A stretch of DNA of 64,000 nt, taken from contig JAITYX010000041.1 of NCBI GenBank assembly GCA_021018815.1, forward strand, positions 62,001 through 126,000. Reading direction: 5' to 3'. This stretch comes from Talinum fruticosum. Taxonomy: Eukaryota; Streptophyta; Magnoliopsida; Caryophyllales; Talinaceae. The notes below the pieces were generated by a model. That model was not told the DNA's origin. It saw nothing but the letters and a program-made list of their open reading frames with translations, and ran no database searches. The position numbers were made by a program, and so were the translations under genes. Of the stretch, positions 22,761 to 35,270 are shown piece after piece. The first letter of the stretch is position 1. Each line of letters begins with the position of its first letter.

Positions 22761-23395
22761 TTTGAGAGAAGGAAGGAAAGATGAAACTTTCGAGTAGGAA
22801 AAAGAAGGAGATGTAGAAGTGAAGAAACGAAAGAGATGGAGAAGAAAAAGATGAGAGCAGATCGAAACTTATGAGAGATGGCTTCTTCGACGCTTGCGAA
22901 GTTCAAGGATGACTTGTTCACGTAGAAATCTTCCGCGAAAAGTTTCGTTTGAGAGAAATGGAATGTAGAATACCGAGACGAAGATGAATAGGCGCTATTT
23001 ATAAAAAAATAGAAGCCCGTCAACTATCCGTTAAGTATAACTCCGTTCGACTTGGCTTGACCATCGGTCATCGAAGACCGGTGTGACGGTTCTCTTCAAC
23101 GGTTAAGATTTCAGCGATTAGAGATCCACGGCTATCGACTCGATCACAGCGCTCGAGAGAAAGAGAGAGAAAAGATTTTGAAAATACGATCCGAAACTCT
23201 CCACCGATGTAGAGATAGTTTTAGAAAATTTGAAGTCCAAGTTTCTCTACGTCCGAGGTTGACTCAAATAGGTTTCGGGTGACTCGAAACACGAAATAAC
23301 TACCAGCCTAGTATCACTAAATCAACCGAGCTAATGGTTATTAACGGTGAAAGCACATAACACAGAATTATGCAATGAATAAGAATAGCACATAA
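22761..23395 (-). other. Spacer between RNase H and ORF3, element 3
   Basis: Non-coding. Contains TATTTATAAA near 22994-23003, a possible TATA-like box for ORF3 in minus orientation, and aligns to 32997-33630 of element 2. Confidence 0.55.
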
Positions 23396-24092
23396 TTAAG
23401 CATTTAGCATACCAAGCTTATTCCGAATAAAGCAAAACTGATCCTCACCAAGAGGCTTGGTAAAGATATCGACTAATTGAAGATTAGTAGGAATGAACTC
23501 AAGTTCAATATCACCTTTTTCGAGTGATCGCGTAGGAAGTGATATCCGACCTCGATATGCTTTGTTTTCGAATGCTTGGAGAGGGTTCTTGGTGATGCTA
23601 ATTGCGCTTTGGTTGTCACACTTGATTGGTACTGATTTTAATGATAGTCCAAGATCTTTCAAGTTTTGCTTTATCCATAGAATCCGAGCGCAACAAGCTC
23701 CAGACTGCAATATATTTAGCTTTAGCAGTTGATAGAGCTACTGAGTTCCGCTTCTTTGAGTGCCAAGATATTAGAGATTGACCCAGAAATTGGCACGCTC
23801 CGGATGTGCTCTTTCGATCAACTTTGTATCCTTCGTAGTCCGCGTCCGAGTATCCGAGTAAGAGTCGGTTCCGAGTCTCCGGAATACCATAGACCTAATT
23901 CGAATACCTGCAAGATATCTCGAATATTCTCTTCACCGCAGATGAGATGTGATTCTTTTGGATTAGCTTGAAATCTTGCGCATAGATAAACACTCGAACA
24001 TTATATCTAGTCCGCTTGAAGTAAGATATAGTAAAGATCCAATCATACCTCGATAGAGTTTTTGATCTATCGCTTTACCTTTCTCATCCGAG
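23396..24092 (-). pseudogene. RNase H domain of SIRE element 3
   Basis: The terminal part (23710-23396) is open and reads ILWIKQNLKDLGL, then PIKCDNQSAISITKNP, then IFTKPLGEDQFCFIRNKLG, the conserved end of copia pol. Upstream the TGYSDAD block is frameshifted by an extra C (ACTCGGATA where element 1 has ACTGGATA), the same defect as in element 2. The catalytic-type Asp residues are recognisable only after frame correction. It would degrade RNA in the RNA:DNA hybrid. Confidence 0.82.
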
Positions 24093-24840
24093 TCAAGCTT
24101 TATACTCGTCGCTCATGGGAGTAGATGCGTGCTTTGCATCTTGAAGTTTGTATTTCTTCAGCGAGTTCCTTGGTATACTTAGATTGATGAACAAAGATCC
24201 CATCCTTGTCTTGTTTGATTTGTAAGCCAAGGAAGAAATTAAGTTCCCCATCATGCTCATTTGGAATTCTTGACTCATCAACTCGGAAAATTCTCGGCAT
24301 AGAAACTCATTAGTAGCACCGAAAATAATATCATCAACATAGATTTGAACAATAAGGAAATCTTTCCCCTTGGTCTTTATGAAGAGAGTCTTGTCGATCC
24401 GACCTCTTTTGAAATCATTTTGAACCAAGAAGCTACTCAGTCTTTGATACCAAGCTCGAGGTGCTTGCTTAAGACCATAGAGAGCCTTTTGAAGTTTGAA
24501 AACATGATTTGGAAATTCTAAGTTTTCAAAACCAGGAGGCTGCTCAACATAGACTTCTTCTTCAATAAAACCATTGAGAAATGCACACTTAACATCCATT
24601 TGATATAATTTAATATGCATGCTGGATGCAAATGCCAACAAGTATTCTAATGGCTTCAATTCGGCTACAGGTGCAAAGGTTTCCCCACAATCAATTCCTT
24701 CTTCTTGATTATATCCCTGAGCCACAAGTCTAGCCTTATTTCGACTACCACACCACCCTCATCCAGCTTTGTTCTTGAACACCCATTTGGTTCCTATAAC
24801 TGGGTGGTCGGAAGGTCGGTTGGTTAGAGTCCGGACTTGG
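24093..24840 (-). pseudogene. Reverse transcriptase of SIRE element 3
   Basis: A 210-codon open stretch (24725-24093) carries MAQGYNQEEGIDCGETFAPV, then YQMDVKCAFLNGF, EVYVEQPPGFE, KALYGLKQAPRAWYQRL and the catalytic IYVDDIIFGATNE. This is the core of a copia RT of the SIRE type. A frameshift after SMMGN (near 24240) breaks GELNFFLGLQIK into another frame, and upstream of 24725 the frame is closed by a stop. It is the longest RT piece of this copy and lies on the same strand as its integrase and RNase H. Confidence 0.88.
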
Positions 24841-26362
24841 TTTCTCTCGAATTGATTGAGTTCCTCTTGCATGGCCTCTACCCATTCAGGTTCATTAAGG
24901 GCCTCTAGTGCATTTTTGGGTTCGTTTAATGAAATGAATGCAGTGAATACACATAGATTATGTAGAGAGGAACGAGTTCGTACCCCAGTGTTAATGTCGA
25001 GAGTATGTTCTCTAGTGGATGACTAGAAGTAAACTTGAATGCTTTACCTGTTCTCCGATTCACGAGATTTGTGGGTTGAACCGCTTGATCCTCGTAAACT
25101 CGTTCGAGTGATCTTCTTCATTGGCTTGTTCGTTCCGAGTGAGCTCTTGAGTTGTCTCATTCCGAGTTTCCTCGTTCCGAGTGACCTCATTTTGAGCGGA
25201 GTTGAGTCCGAGTCTTTGTAGGCTCGGCTTCGTCATCATCTCTACCGAGCTTCAGCTTTGAGTATGACGACTCACTTGGCTTCTCCTGTTCAAGTTCATC
25301 AAACACTACGTGGATGCTTTCTTCCACTTTGTTAGTTCTTTTGTTAAAGACACGATAAGCTTTACTATGTGAAGAGTAACCCGGAAAAATACCTTCATCC
25401 GACCTAGCATCAAACTTGGTCGAGTGATCCTTACCATTATTGTGAATAAAACACTTGCAATCAAAGGGCTTAAAGTATGAGATGTTTGGCTTCTTCCCTT
25501 TGTAGAGCTCGTAGGGTGTTTTCTTCAGAATGGGTCCGATGAGGCATCTGTTCAAAGTGTAGTTAGCTATGTTTTACGCCTCGCCCGGAAATAGTAAGGC
25601 AAGTTGTGCTCAATCATCATCGTCCTTGCTATTTCTTCAAGGGTTCTATTTTTCTCTCTACTACTCCGTTACGTTGAGGAGTTCTTGGTGCTTGAGAAGT
25701 TGTGAGAGATTCCATTCCGATCGCGAACTACGAGAATTCGAGTAGTCGAACTCCCTTCCATGGTCGGTTCGAATCTTTTGAATCTGAGTCCGAGACTCAA
25801 CTTGAATCTTTCTACGAGTTTGCTGAACTCCTTGAATGCTTCATTTTTATGCTTGAGAAAACACACCCGAGTAAATCTTGAAAAGTCATCAATAATGACA
25901 AGAATGTAGGATTTACCTCTGCGGCTCTTCACTGGAATTTCACCACATAGATCCATATGTAGCAGTTCAAGCACCTTTGATGTCGAAACAGTCTTGAGAG
26001 ACTTGAATGAGGATCCGACCTGTTTCCCCTTGTACATGCTTCACAAACTTTGTCTTTCTCAAAAACACAGTTAGGTAAACCCCTAACTGAGACCATGAGA
26101 TGCAAGCTTTTTGATAGTATGTATGCTAATATGACCTAATCTACGATGCCAAGACCATGAATCATCATGAAGCGATGCTTTTAAGCAAGATAAATTCTGG
26201 CTTGGGTCGGAAAGATGAATGATATAAGTGTTACTGGATCTCTTACCCGAGAGCTTTGCCTCTTTGGTGGTCTCATCTAAGATGTAGCACTTAGATTGAG
26301 TGAATTTTACCTCCTGACCTTTGTCGCATAGCTAGGAGATGCTAAGTAGATTGTATTTTAGT
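24841..26362 (-). pseudogene. Integrase and GAG-pre-integrase region of SIRE element 3
   Basis: On the minus strand, 26037-25669 reads GSSFKSLKTV, HMDLCGEIPVKS and YILVIIDDFSRFTRVCFLKHKNE, with the first catalytic Asp. The following DNGREF block is frameshifted. 25555-25187 reads LIGPILKKTPYELYKGKKP, then DEGIFPGYSSHSKAYR, and KVEESIHVVFDELE. GAG-pre-integrase lies near 26250-26100 (DDSWSWHRRLGHIS-type). The protease was separated from it by element 2, inserted at 26363-26367. Frameshifts fall at DNGREF and at NGVVERKN. Confidence 0.82.
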
Positions 26363-26367
26363 CCTTT

Positions 26368-27941
26368 TGAAGACTCGGACATCTGCTCAATACTTTTCCG
26401 AGTTATATAAAAGGAATCGGTATAACAATTTCATACTTATAGAGTTTTGATTCCAAGGCATTCTCTCGCATCTCGAAACTTATTTGAGTAAAATAGTATA
26501 TTCTCTAAGTGACACAGCTCTTACTTATTATATTTATTGCTTATCCGTAGCGACTCAAAAAATGGTTCTTTGTTCCGAGTCCAGACTTCACTCGGATTAA
26601 TCGCAGATTGAATATACCGAGTGTTTCGTCTTTTCTTACTCGAGAATCGACTTGTGGTTATAAGTCCTATCTTGTTGTAGTCAGTATTCTTAGCTTATTT
26701 CATGCTTAGTCTATATCAAGTTAATCCTCTCCGATATTCTTTATTGAACTTGATTCTTCGCTTAGACTAAGTCGGATGGAATTCCGAGTATCATGGATAT
26801 TGGACTCGGAAAATTCCATTTCATTTACGACTCGGATAATCGGTTGGTTTATTTATCGTAATTATTTTATTATCTCGTGTCTAATCTTGGGCCAAAGTAT
26901 TTTATACTTTGAGAACCAAAATTGATTTACTTTTTATGTTATTCAATCGAGGATACACTTTTCAAACTACAAAAGTAACCGGCTTTAGAACGTCAAATCA
27001 CCAGCGAGACATGGCTCTTCACCTTCTCTCGCTCCAGTCCCGATAGATTGTGTCGTGGTCATGCTCGTTTCCAAATCTGGAAAACTGGAACGCCAAGCTT
27101 AACGGTGTTTTCTACCTTATCTTTCAAGACACCGCTAATGGTTTTGGGACTTCCAAGAGAGTTAAACCGTTGTCCAACGTTCATATTACAATGGATACTT
27201 TCGAGTGACTCGAAAGCTTCTATCAACGATCATAGAGGACTCTCGGTCAGCAGATGAAGATAACGGCTACTCGCTCGGTCATCTATAAATAGAAGCCATC
27301 TCACAAGACTTGAAGATTGCCGAATCTATTGTTAATACACATACTTGAGAAAAGTCATTGTATTTTACTTTCAATCTTCTACTTACAACTCCCACTCTGT
27401 AATTCATTACTTTCGAGTTGTAAGGTCTTGTACTCGATTACAAACTCTTTCTTACACTCTTTGTAAGGTCCCTTGACTAAGCTGTAAGGGTTAACTCAGC
27501 TTAGTTGTCCCTAGCTGTAAGGGTTATCTCAGCTAGGAAGTACTAGATCGGATAAGGGAATTTCGACTCTAGGAAAACCCGTATAGAGTTGTCTAAGGGA
27601 GCAACTTGGGTTCGATCAGTTCACGGTATTTTGTGGACTCAAAATAGTGAATTTGACTTCGTGTCCGGATTGACACGGTCCGTGATTTTCTGCCCCGGGA
27701 GGGTTTCCACGTAAAATCTAAGTGTTATCATTCCGAGTTCATTCTAGACTCGGACGGCTTTATCGCTCTTGTTCTTTCCGATTGATCTCCTTCGAGTCCA
27801 ATCTTTTCGACCCTGTTGATAGACTCGGAATCTGTTTTCATCTCTATTCTGCGCAAAAGAGCTTGATTCCACAAAGAATTTTCTATCACCCTATTCACCC
27901 CCTCTAGGGTGACTCGGACTCTCCCCGAGCAAACCTTCAAT
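26368..27941 (+). repeat. 5' LTR of SIRE element 2
   Basis: 1574 bp, TGAAGACTCGG to AACCTTCA. It carries a TATA box and pairs with the LTR at 35656-37232. By eye, differences between the two are concentrated at CTCGG/CCGAG-type words. Confidence 0.96.
27284..27291 (+). promoter_or_regulatory. TATA box, 5' LTR of element 2
   Basis: TATAAATA in the context CATC..GAAGCC, conserved in all LTRs of the family in this window. Transcription probably starts about 30 bases downstream. Confidence 0.75.
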
Positions 27942-27943
27942 TG

Positions 27944-27955
27944 GTATAAGAGCCT
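27944..27955 (+). promoter_or_regulatory. Primer-binding site, element 2
   Basis: TGGTATAAGAGC, two bases after the LTR. It is one base different from the plant initiator-Met tRNA complement TGGTATCAGAGC. Confidence 0.9.
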
Positions 27956-27999
27956 AGCCTTTCAGAAAGGACCTAACAATCCAAAGGTTTAAAGATCAA

Positions 28000-29810
28000 A
28001 TGGCTTAGAACACCGGAGAGCTCGACGAAGGAAGATCTTCCAACGAGGCCACCAAAATTCAAAGGATCAAACTTTGGGCACTCGGAAGAAGCTTATGGAA
28101 TGTTTTCTTATGGATCATGATGAAGAGGTATGGGAAATCATACAACAAGGAAACTACATTCCAATGAAGACAGATGAATTTAGAATCCTTCCCAAGACAA
28201 AGGTTGAGTTCACACCAGGAGAAGCGAGAGAAGTTCGGAAAGAATTTCAAAGCAATGAACATCCTTATGTGTGCCATAAGCTTAGAAGAATATAATCGAG
28301 TCTCTGCTCGTGACTCTGCTAAAGAGGTGTGGGATACTTTAGTCAACACCTATGAAGGTACAAGTTAGGTAAGACAAGCGAAGATCAATCGAGTATCTTC
28401 ATAAATATGAGCTTTTCAAAATGGAGCCAGAGGAGAACATTACTCGGATGTTCATTCGCTTCACCGAGATTACCAACAATCTCAAATCTCCGGGAAAGAA
28501 AATTTCCCATGAAGAAATGTGCCGAAAAATTTTCAGAACCCTACCCAAGAGACGATGGGGTCCGAAGGTGACTGCCATAGAAGAAGCTCGGAACCTTTCA
28601 CTCTTAAAGCCGACGAGCTCATCGGAAAGCTTCTAACTCATGAGATACATCTAGAAGAAGAGGATGCTGAGGGCAGTACCAAAAGAAACTTAGCACCGAA
28701 AGCCTCGTAATCCAAAAAGAAAATCCGAGCTCTTCCGACTCGGAAGACGATCCCATGGCACTCATTGCAAGAGGCTTCAAGAGAATGATGAAGCACAAAA
28801 GATGGGACAAAAGGCCAAAAGAAGAATTCTACAAGAAAGATAAGAGAGATAGAAAAGGTAAGTTTTCCTCTCCTTCAACGTTATCCTTATCTAAGAATTC
28901 CGGATGTTTTGAATGTGGCAGCAAAGACCACATAGTCAAGGACTGTCCAAAAAGGAAAAGGGACAGGAAGAAGAAAAAGGCCATGATGGAAACATGGAGC
29001 GATGAGGACTCATCGGAAGATGACGAGGACTCGGATGACTCAAAGTGTCCGATGGCAATCTCGACTCGAAGCCGAAAGAGAGTCGGACTCGGACTCGAAC
29101 AATGAGGAAACTAATCCTCAAGAGGTAATAAATTATTTCCTCAAATTCTCCAAAGTTGATTTAGCTAAATACATTTTTACTTTGGAAGAAAAGTCCAATT
29201 CGATTCTTCCTATTTCAAATAACAACTTGAGTCAATTTCATCCGAGAGCAATTCTTTGAAAAACGAATTGGAAAACCGAGACTCACACTCGAGAGAACTC
29301 AAGACTAGTGCTCAAGCTAATGAGACTGAGTCCGAGTTACTCAGGAAGGAAAATGAGCAACTAAAACGAAGCTCACCGAGTCTCGGGATCTGATTTTAAA
29401 ATTTACTCAAGGTCGAAAAACCTTGACACGCTCTTAGGATCACAATGTGTGTCCTTTCGAAAAGAAGGTCTTGGTTTCCACGAGAGAAGAGGAATCAAAT
29501 TCCTACTCGGAATCTGTTTAAAAATGACTCCGGAACCGTGAAGTTCGGGAAGGCTGAGCAAGGTCCCATTCACGTAAATGAAAGAAGGACTAAGCCCGGA
29601 ACTTTTTACAAAAAGAAACCATTCTCTCCTGTTTCAAAAGGAAAGGTTTTCAAAAAGAAAGAGACACGGACTCAGTTCTCCGAGAGGAAGACTCGGAATC
29701 GGACAAAACCCAAAGTCATTCAAATTTGGGTTCCAAAACACCTTCTTCCTCGAAAAGGACCACGATAAGGAATGTTATTGGGTTCGTTAGAGGAAGTAAG
29801 AAGGGTTAGA
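28000..29810 (+). pseudogene. gag of SIRE element 2
   Basis: The start ATG at 28000 aligns with the MARNTGEFDEGRSS start of element 3, but codon 3 is TAG here. The body reads LWNVFLWIMM-type frameshifted text, then NILMCAISLEEYNR, KEVWDTLVNTYEG, MEPEENITRMFIRF and LPKRRWGPKVTAIEEA. A CCHC knuckle is intact at 28906-28947 (CFECGSKDHIVKDC), followed by KRKRDRKKKK, an acidic Ser/Asp run and KVDLAKYIFTLEEKS. The gag of this lineage forms the particle and binds RNA. Several frameshifts divide it into pieces of 60-116 codons. Confidence 0.86.
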
Positions 29811-31411
29811 TTCTCTTTGTTTTGCAGGTCACTCGGAAGAGATCAAAAGGACACTGGTACCTTGACAGTGGATGTTCACGCCATATGTCGGGAGATGCAG
29901 GACTCTTTTCTGAGTTGAATAGACATAAAGGAGCAAAACTCACATTTGGAGATGATAACAAAGGCAAGATCGTGGGGATTGGCAAGATTGGAAAAAGAAG
30001 CAATCTGGTCGATCCAAGTATATCTTGTCAAGGGGTTAAAATATAATTTGCTCAAGCATCTCTCAACAATGTGACAAAGGTCAAGAGGTAAGATTCACTC
30101 GGACCAATTGCACTATTTCTTATGTCTCCACCAAAGAGATCAACCTTTCGGGTAAGAGATCAGGTAATACTTACATCATCCCTCTTTCGACCCAAGTCGA
30201 ATTTATCTTGCTTAAAAGCATCTCTTCATGATGATTCATGGACTTGGCATCGGAGATTAGGCCATATTAGCATGCATACTATCAAGAAATTGGCATCTAA
30301 TGGTCTAGTTAGGGGTTAACCTAACTGTGTTTTTGAGAAAGACAAGGTATGTGAAGCATGCACCGAGGGAAACAAGTCGGATCTTCATTCAAATCTCTCG
30401 AAGACACCAACGTGCTTGAATTACCGCATATGGACTTATGTGGTGAAATCCCTGTGAAGAGTCTCGGAGGTAAATCTTACATACTTGTTATTATTGATGA
30501 TTATTCACGATTGACCTGGGTGTGTTTTCTTAAGCACAAAAATGAAGCTTTCAAGGAGTTCAAGCAAGCTCTGCAGAAAAATTCAAGTTGAGTCTCGGAC
30601 TCGGATCCGGAGGATTCGAACCGACCATGGAAGAGAGTTCGATTACTCGGAATTCTCGGAGTTCCGTGATAAAAATGGAATCTCTCACAACTTCTCAGCA
30701 CCTAGAACTCCTCAACAGAATGGAGTAGTAGAGAGAAAGAACAGAACCCTTGAAGAAATAGTAAGGACGATGATGATTGAGCATAACTTGCCTTACTATT
30801 TTCGGGCGAGGCAGATGAACACAGCCAACTACACTCTAAATAGATGCCTCATCGGACCCATTCTGAAGAAAACACCTTATGAGCTCTACAAAGGGAAGAA
30901 GCCAAATATTTCCTATTTCGGACCATTCGGATGCAAGTGCTTCATTCACAACAATGGTAAGGATCATCCGACCAAGTTTGATGCTCGGTCGGACGAAGGT
31001 ATTTTTCCGGGTTACTCCTCTCATAGCAAAGCTTATCGCATCTTCAATAAGCGAACTAACAAAGTGGAAGAAAGCATCCACGTAGTATTTGATGAGCTTG
31101 AACAGGAGAAGCCGAGTGAGTCTTCATACTTAGAACCGAAGCTCGGAAAAGATGATGACGAAACAGAGCCTACAAAGACTCGGACCCAACTTGCTCAAAA
31201 TGAAGTCACTCGGAATGAGGAAACTCGGAATGAGACAGTTCAAGAGCTCGCTCGTAACGAACAAGTTAATGAAGAGGATCACTTAGAACAAGCTTTTGAA
31301 GATCAAGCAGCTCAGCCCACAAACCCGGTGAATCAAAGAACTGGTAAAGCTTTCAAATTTACTTCCAGTCATCCCCAAGAAAACATCATTTCGATATCAA
31401 CAGTGGGGTAA
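29811..31411 (+). pseudogene. Protease and integrase region of SIRE element 2
   Basis: The protease at 29850-30046 contains the active site in HWYLDSGCSRHMSGD, followed by KLTFGDDNKGKIVGIGKIG. A frameshift follows near 30040 at KYNLLSIS. GAG-pre-integrase is at 30220-30330 (DDSWTWHRRLGHISMHTIKK). The integrase has HMDLCGEIPVKS, VIIDDYSRLTWV, then in the 289-codon frame at 30542-31411 RTDHGREFDY, SAPRTPQQNGVVERKNRTL and LKKTPYELYKGKKP, so D, D and E can all be located. The frame changes between the first Asp and the second (near 30590). The acidic linker to RT ends about 31411. Confidence 0.9.
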
Positions 31412-31539
31412 GAACTCGTTCCTCTCTACACAATCTATGTGCATTCACCGCATTCATTTCATTAACCGAACCCAAAAATGCACTAGAGGCCCTTAATGAA
31501 CGTGAATGGGTAGAGGCCATGCAAGAGGAACTTAATTAA

Positions 31540-32292
31540 TTCGAGAGAAACCAAGTCCGGACTCGACCGACCGACCTTCCGACCACCCAGTTATAGGAAC
31601 CAAATGGGTTTTCAAGAACAAACTGGATGAGGGTGGAGTGGTAGTAAAAAACAAGGCTAGACTTATGGCTCATGGATATAATCAAGAAGAAGGAATTGAT
31701 TGTGGAGAAACCTTTGCACCAGTAGCTGAATTGAGGCCATTAGAATATCTGTTGGCATTTGCATCCAAGCATGCATATTAAATTATATCAAATGGATGTC
31801 AAGTGTGCATTTCTCAATGGTTTTATTGAAGAAGAAGTCTATGTCGAGCAACCTCCTGGTTTTGAAAACTCGGAATTTCCAAATCATGTTTTCAAACTTC
31901 AAAAGGCTCTCTATGGTCTTAAACAAGCACCTCGAGCTTGGTATGGAAGACCGAGTAGCTTGTTGGTTGAAAATGATTTTAAAAGAGGTCAGATCAACAA
32001 GACCCTCTTCATAAAGACCAAGGAGAAAGATTTCCTTATTGTTCAAATCTATGTTGATGATATTATTTTCGGTGCTACTAATGAATTTCGTGCCGAGAAT
32101 TTTCTCGAGTTGAGGAGTCAAGAATTCCAAATGAGTATGATGGGAGAACTCAATTTCTTCCTTGGGTTACAAATCAAACAAGACAAAGATGGAATCTTTG
32201 TTCATCAATCAAAGTACACCAAGGAACTGCTGAAGAAATACAAACTTCAAGATGCAAAGCACGCATCTACCCCTATGAGCAAGCAAAGATAA
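31540..32292 (+). pseudogene. Reverse transcriptase of SIRE element 2
   Basis: A 178-codon frame (31759-32292) contains YQMDVKCAFLNGF, EVYVEQPPGFE, KALYGLKQAPRAWY, the catalytic IYVDDIIFGATNE at about 32046-32085, MMGELNFFLGLQIKQDKDG and LQDAKHASTPMS. The upstream part, WVFKNKLDEGG through GETFAPVAEL, lies in another frame because of one extra A near 31766 (CCAAGCATGC against CCAGCATGC in element 3). The catalytic core itself is unbroken. It is the best preserved RT in the window. Confidence 0.9.
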
Positions 32293-32996
32293 AGCTTCAC
32301 TCGGATGAGAAAGGTAAAGCAATAGATCGAAACTCTATCGAGGTATGATTGGATCTTTGCTATATCTTACTTCCAAGCAGGCCGGATATAATGTTCGAGT
32401 GTTTGCCTATGCGCAAGATTTCAAGCTAATCCAAAAGAATCACATCTCACTCGCGGTGAAGAGAATATTTAGATATCTTGCAGGTACTCGAATTTAGGTC
32501 TATGGTATTCCGGAGACTCGTAACTAACTCTTACTCGGATATTCGGACGCAGACTATGCAGGATACAAAGTTGATCGAAAGAGCACATCCGGATCTTGCC
32601 AATTTCTCGGGCCAATCCCTAATATCTTGGCACTCAAAGAAGCGTAACTCAGTAGCTCTATCCACTCGCTGAAGCTGAATATATTGCAGCTGGAGCATGT
32701 TGCGCTAAGATTCTATGGATTAAACAACACTTGAAGGATCTTAGACTATTCTTCAACTCGGTTCCAATCAAGTGTGACAACCAAAGCGCAATCAAGCATC
32801 ACCAAGAACCCCGTCCAAGCATTCGAAAACAAAGCATATCGAGGTCGGTATCACTTCTTACGCGATCACTCGAAAAAGGTGATGTTGCACTTCGGTTTAG
32901 TCCTACTAATCTTCAACTAGCTGATATCTTTACTAAGCCTCTTGGTGAAGATCGGTTTTGCTTTATTCGGAATGAGCTTGGTATGTTAAATGCTTA
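32293..32996 (+). pseudogene. RNase H of SIRE element 2
   Basis: Frames alternate. Text corresponding to LTAVKRIFRYLAG is broken by an extra base at CACTCGCGGTG. TGYSDADYAGYKVDRKSTSG is readable only across an extra C at 32533 (ACTCGGATA), the position also affected in element 3. The end at 32731-32997 reads VPIKCDNQSA, then LADIFTKPLGEDRFCFIRNE and LGMLNA. Domain order and length match copia RNase H. As sequenced it cannot give a continuous enzyme. Confidence 0.82.
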
Positions 32997-33630
32997 ATTA
33001 TGTGCTACTCTTGTTGCATAATTCTGTGCTCGTGCTTTCACCGTTAATAACCATTAGTTCGGTTGATTCAGTGATACTGGGCTGATAGTTATTTCGCGTT
33101 TCGAGTCACTCGAAAGCTTTCCGAGTCAAACTCGGACGTAGAGAAACTTGGACTTCAAATTTTCCGGAACTATCTCTAGAACAGTGGAGAGTTTCGAATC
33201 ATATTTTCAAAATCTTTTCTCTCTCTCTTTCGAGCGCCGTGATCGAGATATTAGCCGTGGATTTCTAACCGCTGAAATCTCAATCGTTGAAGAGAACCGT
33301 CACACCGGTCTTTGGTGACTCGATGGACAAGCCGAGTCGAACGAAGTTATATTTAACGAGATAGTTGACGGGCGCACTTATTTTCTTTAAATAGCGTCTA
33401 TTCTTCTTCGTCTCGGTACTCTACATTCCATCTCTCTCAAACGAAACTTTTCGCGGAAGATTTCTATGTGAACAATCACCCTTGATCGCTCGCAAGCGTC
33501 GAAGAAGCCCTCTCTCGTAAGTTTCGACTACTCTCATCTCTTTCTTCTACATTTTCTTTTCGTCTCTTCTCTTCTACATCTCCTTCTCTTTCCTACTCGA
33601 AAAAATTCATCTTTCCTTCCTTCTCTCAAA
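32997..33630 (+). other. Spacer between pol and ORF3, element 2
   Basis: Non-coding, GC-richer than the LTR. Has TTTAAATAGCG near 33387 in a TATA-like position and a CT-rich run (33535-33630) ahead of the ORF3 ATG. Homologous to 22761-23395. Confidence 0.6.
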
Positions 33631-35270
33631 ATGCCTAAAAGAGGAAACCATCCCGACTTCCGTGTCTCTTCATCTTCCAAAAGCCTCGCACCACTAAGCC
33701 GTAAAGCTCAACCCCTTCCAAACCCATTGTCACCCAAGTACCTTGTGCTTGGACGACAAGTTCTTTCCTACAACCAAATTTTCTTTGTTGTCCCACATTC
33801 AAACCATTGGAGCATACAACTTTATGTGCTTCAGCGAGTTCATCTATCCCGAACTCGTTTCGAGTTCTACACTCACCTCACTCACTCCGAAAATGTTCTA
33901 ACCTCTAGGGTTCGAACATCACCTGTTTGTCTAAACACCTCTCTCCTCCATCGCCTCGTTCAAGGTCTCTTTTCTCTTCTTGAACAGCAACCCCATTCCT
34001 TTCACTCGAAGTCGCCGACGACTTCTTTGAAAAATACACCAAAGAATTCCCCGAGTCCCGAAAATACTTTTCGTGACTCGCTTGAAGTCGAAGCTCGCCT
34101 TCGTGCTTTTGCCGATGAGAACCTTTTTCTCACAGCATTCCAAGAAGGAGAACCCCAACTCCAAGCATCTCAAAGCTCTCTTCGACATCCTTGAGGGATA
34201 CAAAGTAGACCTCTTCCCCTCCATCATTGAGCGGATGGCCGCCGTGCCAGCTCAACTCCAATCCAAGAAGAACACCTCCCTTCCTTTCGGTGCTCTTCCG
34301 ACCCTTGTTTTTAAACAATTCCAAGTTCCTCTCCCCTCGGACCCAAACGCCGTATGCCGAGGCTGCCGTTGTTGTCGGCAAAAAGGAACTGCAGGGGTAC
34401 GGATACCAGAAACCGACCCCGGTGTCCGGGTTCACAACTCGGAGCCGAGGCCTCCTTCTCCACCTCGGACTCGAAATCAACCCATTTCTCTCTCCCTTCT
34501 CCACCTGGTGGTGCCTCCACCTCGAGTGCCTCAAAATCTCTCTCTGCTCTCTTGTCCCTTGTTTTTATGGACAAGATCAGCTCCGTGTCTTCCGATTTCG
34601 GAGACATGCTCAAAGCTTTCAAATCTGTTCTCCAAAGTCCGACCATCAACCAAAAGACTGGTCAATCCCAAATCCGAGAGCAGCAGTCTCTAGTCCTTGA
34701 GATGAGGAACCGGTAAAGGAGCGAAGGAGCCGGCCGAGCTCCTCGAGAGAGACGGTCCAAGGCGGCTCAAGACCATGATGACTCGGACGCGTCTCAAGCG
34801 TCTTCGAGCCCGAGTCCGACCTCCTTGGACAGCGGAGAAGAAGAAGAAGCTGCAGACGCCGAGGTACCTGCGGGCCGAGGCAGTCCTTCCGGGCAAGGGG
34901 AGGAACACAAAGAAGAAGCAGTGGGAACCGCCGAGGGTCGAACTACTCCACAAGCTCAAATAGTCAGTACTCGGCTCGGACAACGATCCGGGTGGGTCGG
35001 ACGACCTAGCTACTCCAGCGGTCAAGACAGAGTAGCCCCTCCAGCTACCGAGGTTCCAAGGGAAGAACCCCTCGATCCACTCACTCCGGGTCAGCCACTC
35101 AAAGCCGAGCCCCGACGACAATCCCGGTTCTCCCTTCGCCGCGCTCAAGCACATCGTCGAGGTCATATCGGCGCCGGCGTACCTCCGCTCCCTCCGCCTC
35201 CACTCGAAATCTCCCTCTCCCTCGTAGGAGCCATGCACCGAGTCACAATTCCTCGCTCCGCGGAATTTTC
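33631..35270 (+). pseudogene. ORF3 of SIRE element 2
   Basis: Starts ATGCCTAAAAGAGG (MPKRGNHPDFRVSSSS). Following the homologous frame it gives an EFIYPE-type block, NTSLLHR, MRTFFSQHSKKENPNSKHLK and DILEGYKVDLFPSIIERMAA. Then come a Pro/Ser-rich middle (about 34300-34560) and a charged Glu-rich C-terminal part (34660-35000) with EEEEAADAE. The largest uninterrupted piece is 206 codons (34073-34693). Other long ORFs here are overlapping shadows. The second half is unusually GC-rich compared with the flanks. It shares its first half with copies 1 and 3, so it is a family gene, not a capture unique to this copy. Its function is not known. Confidence 0.72.
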
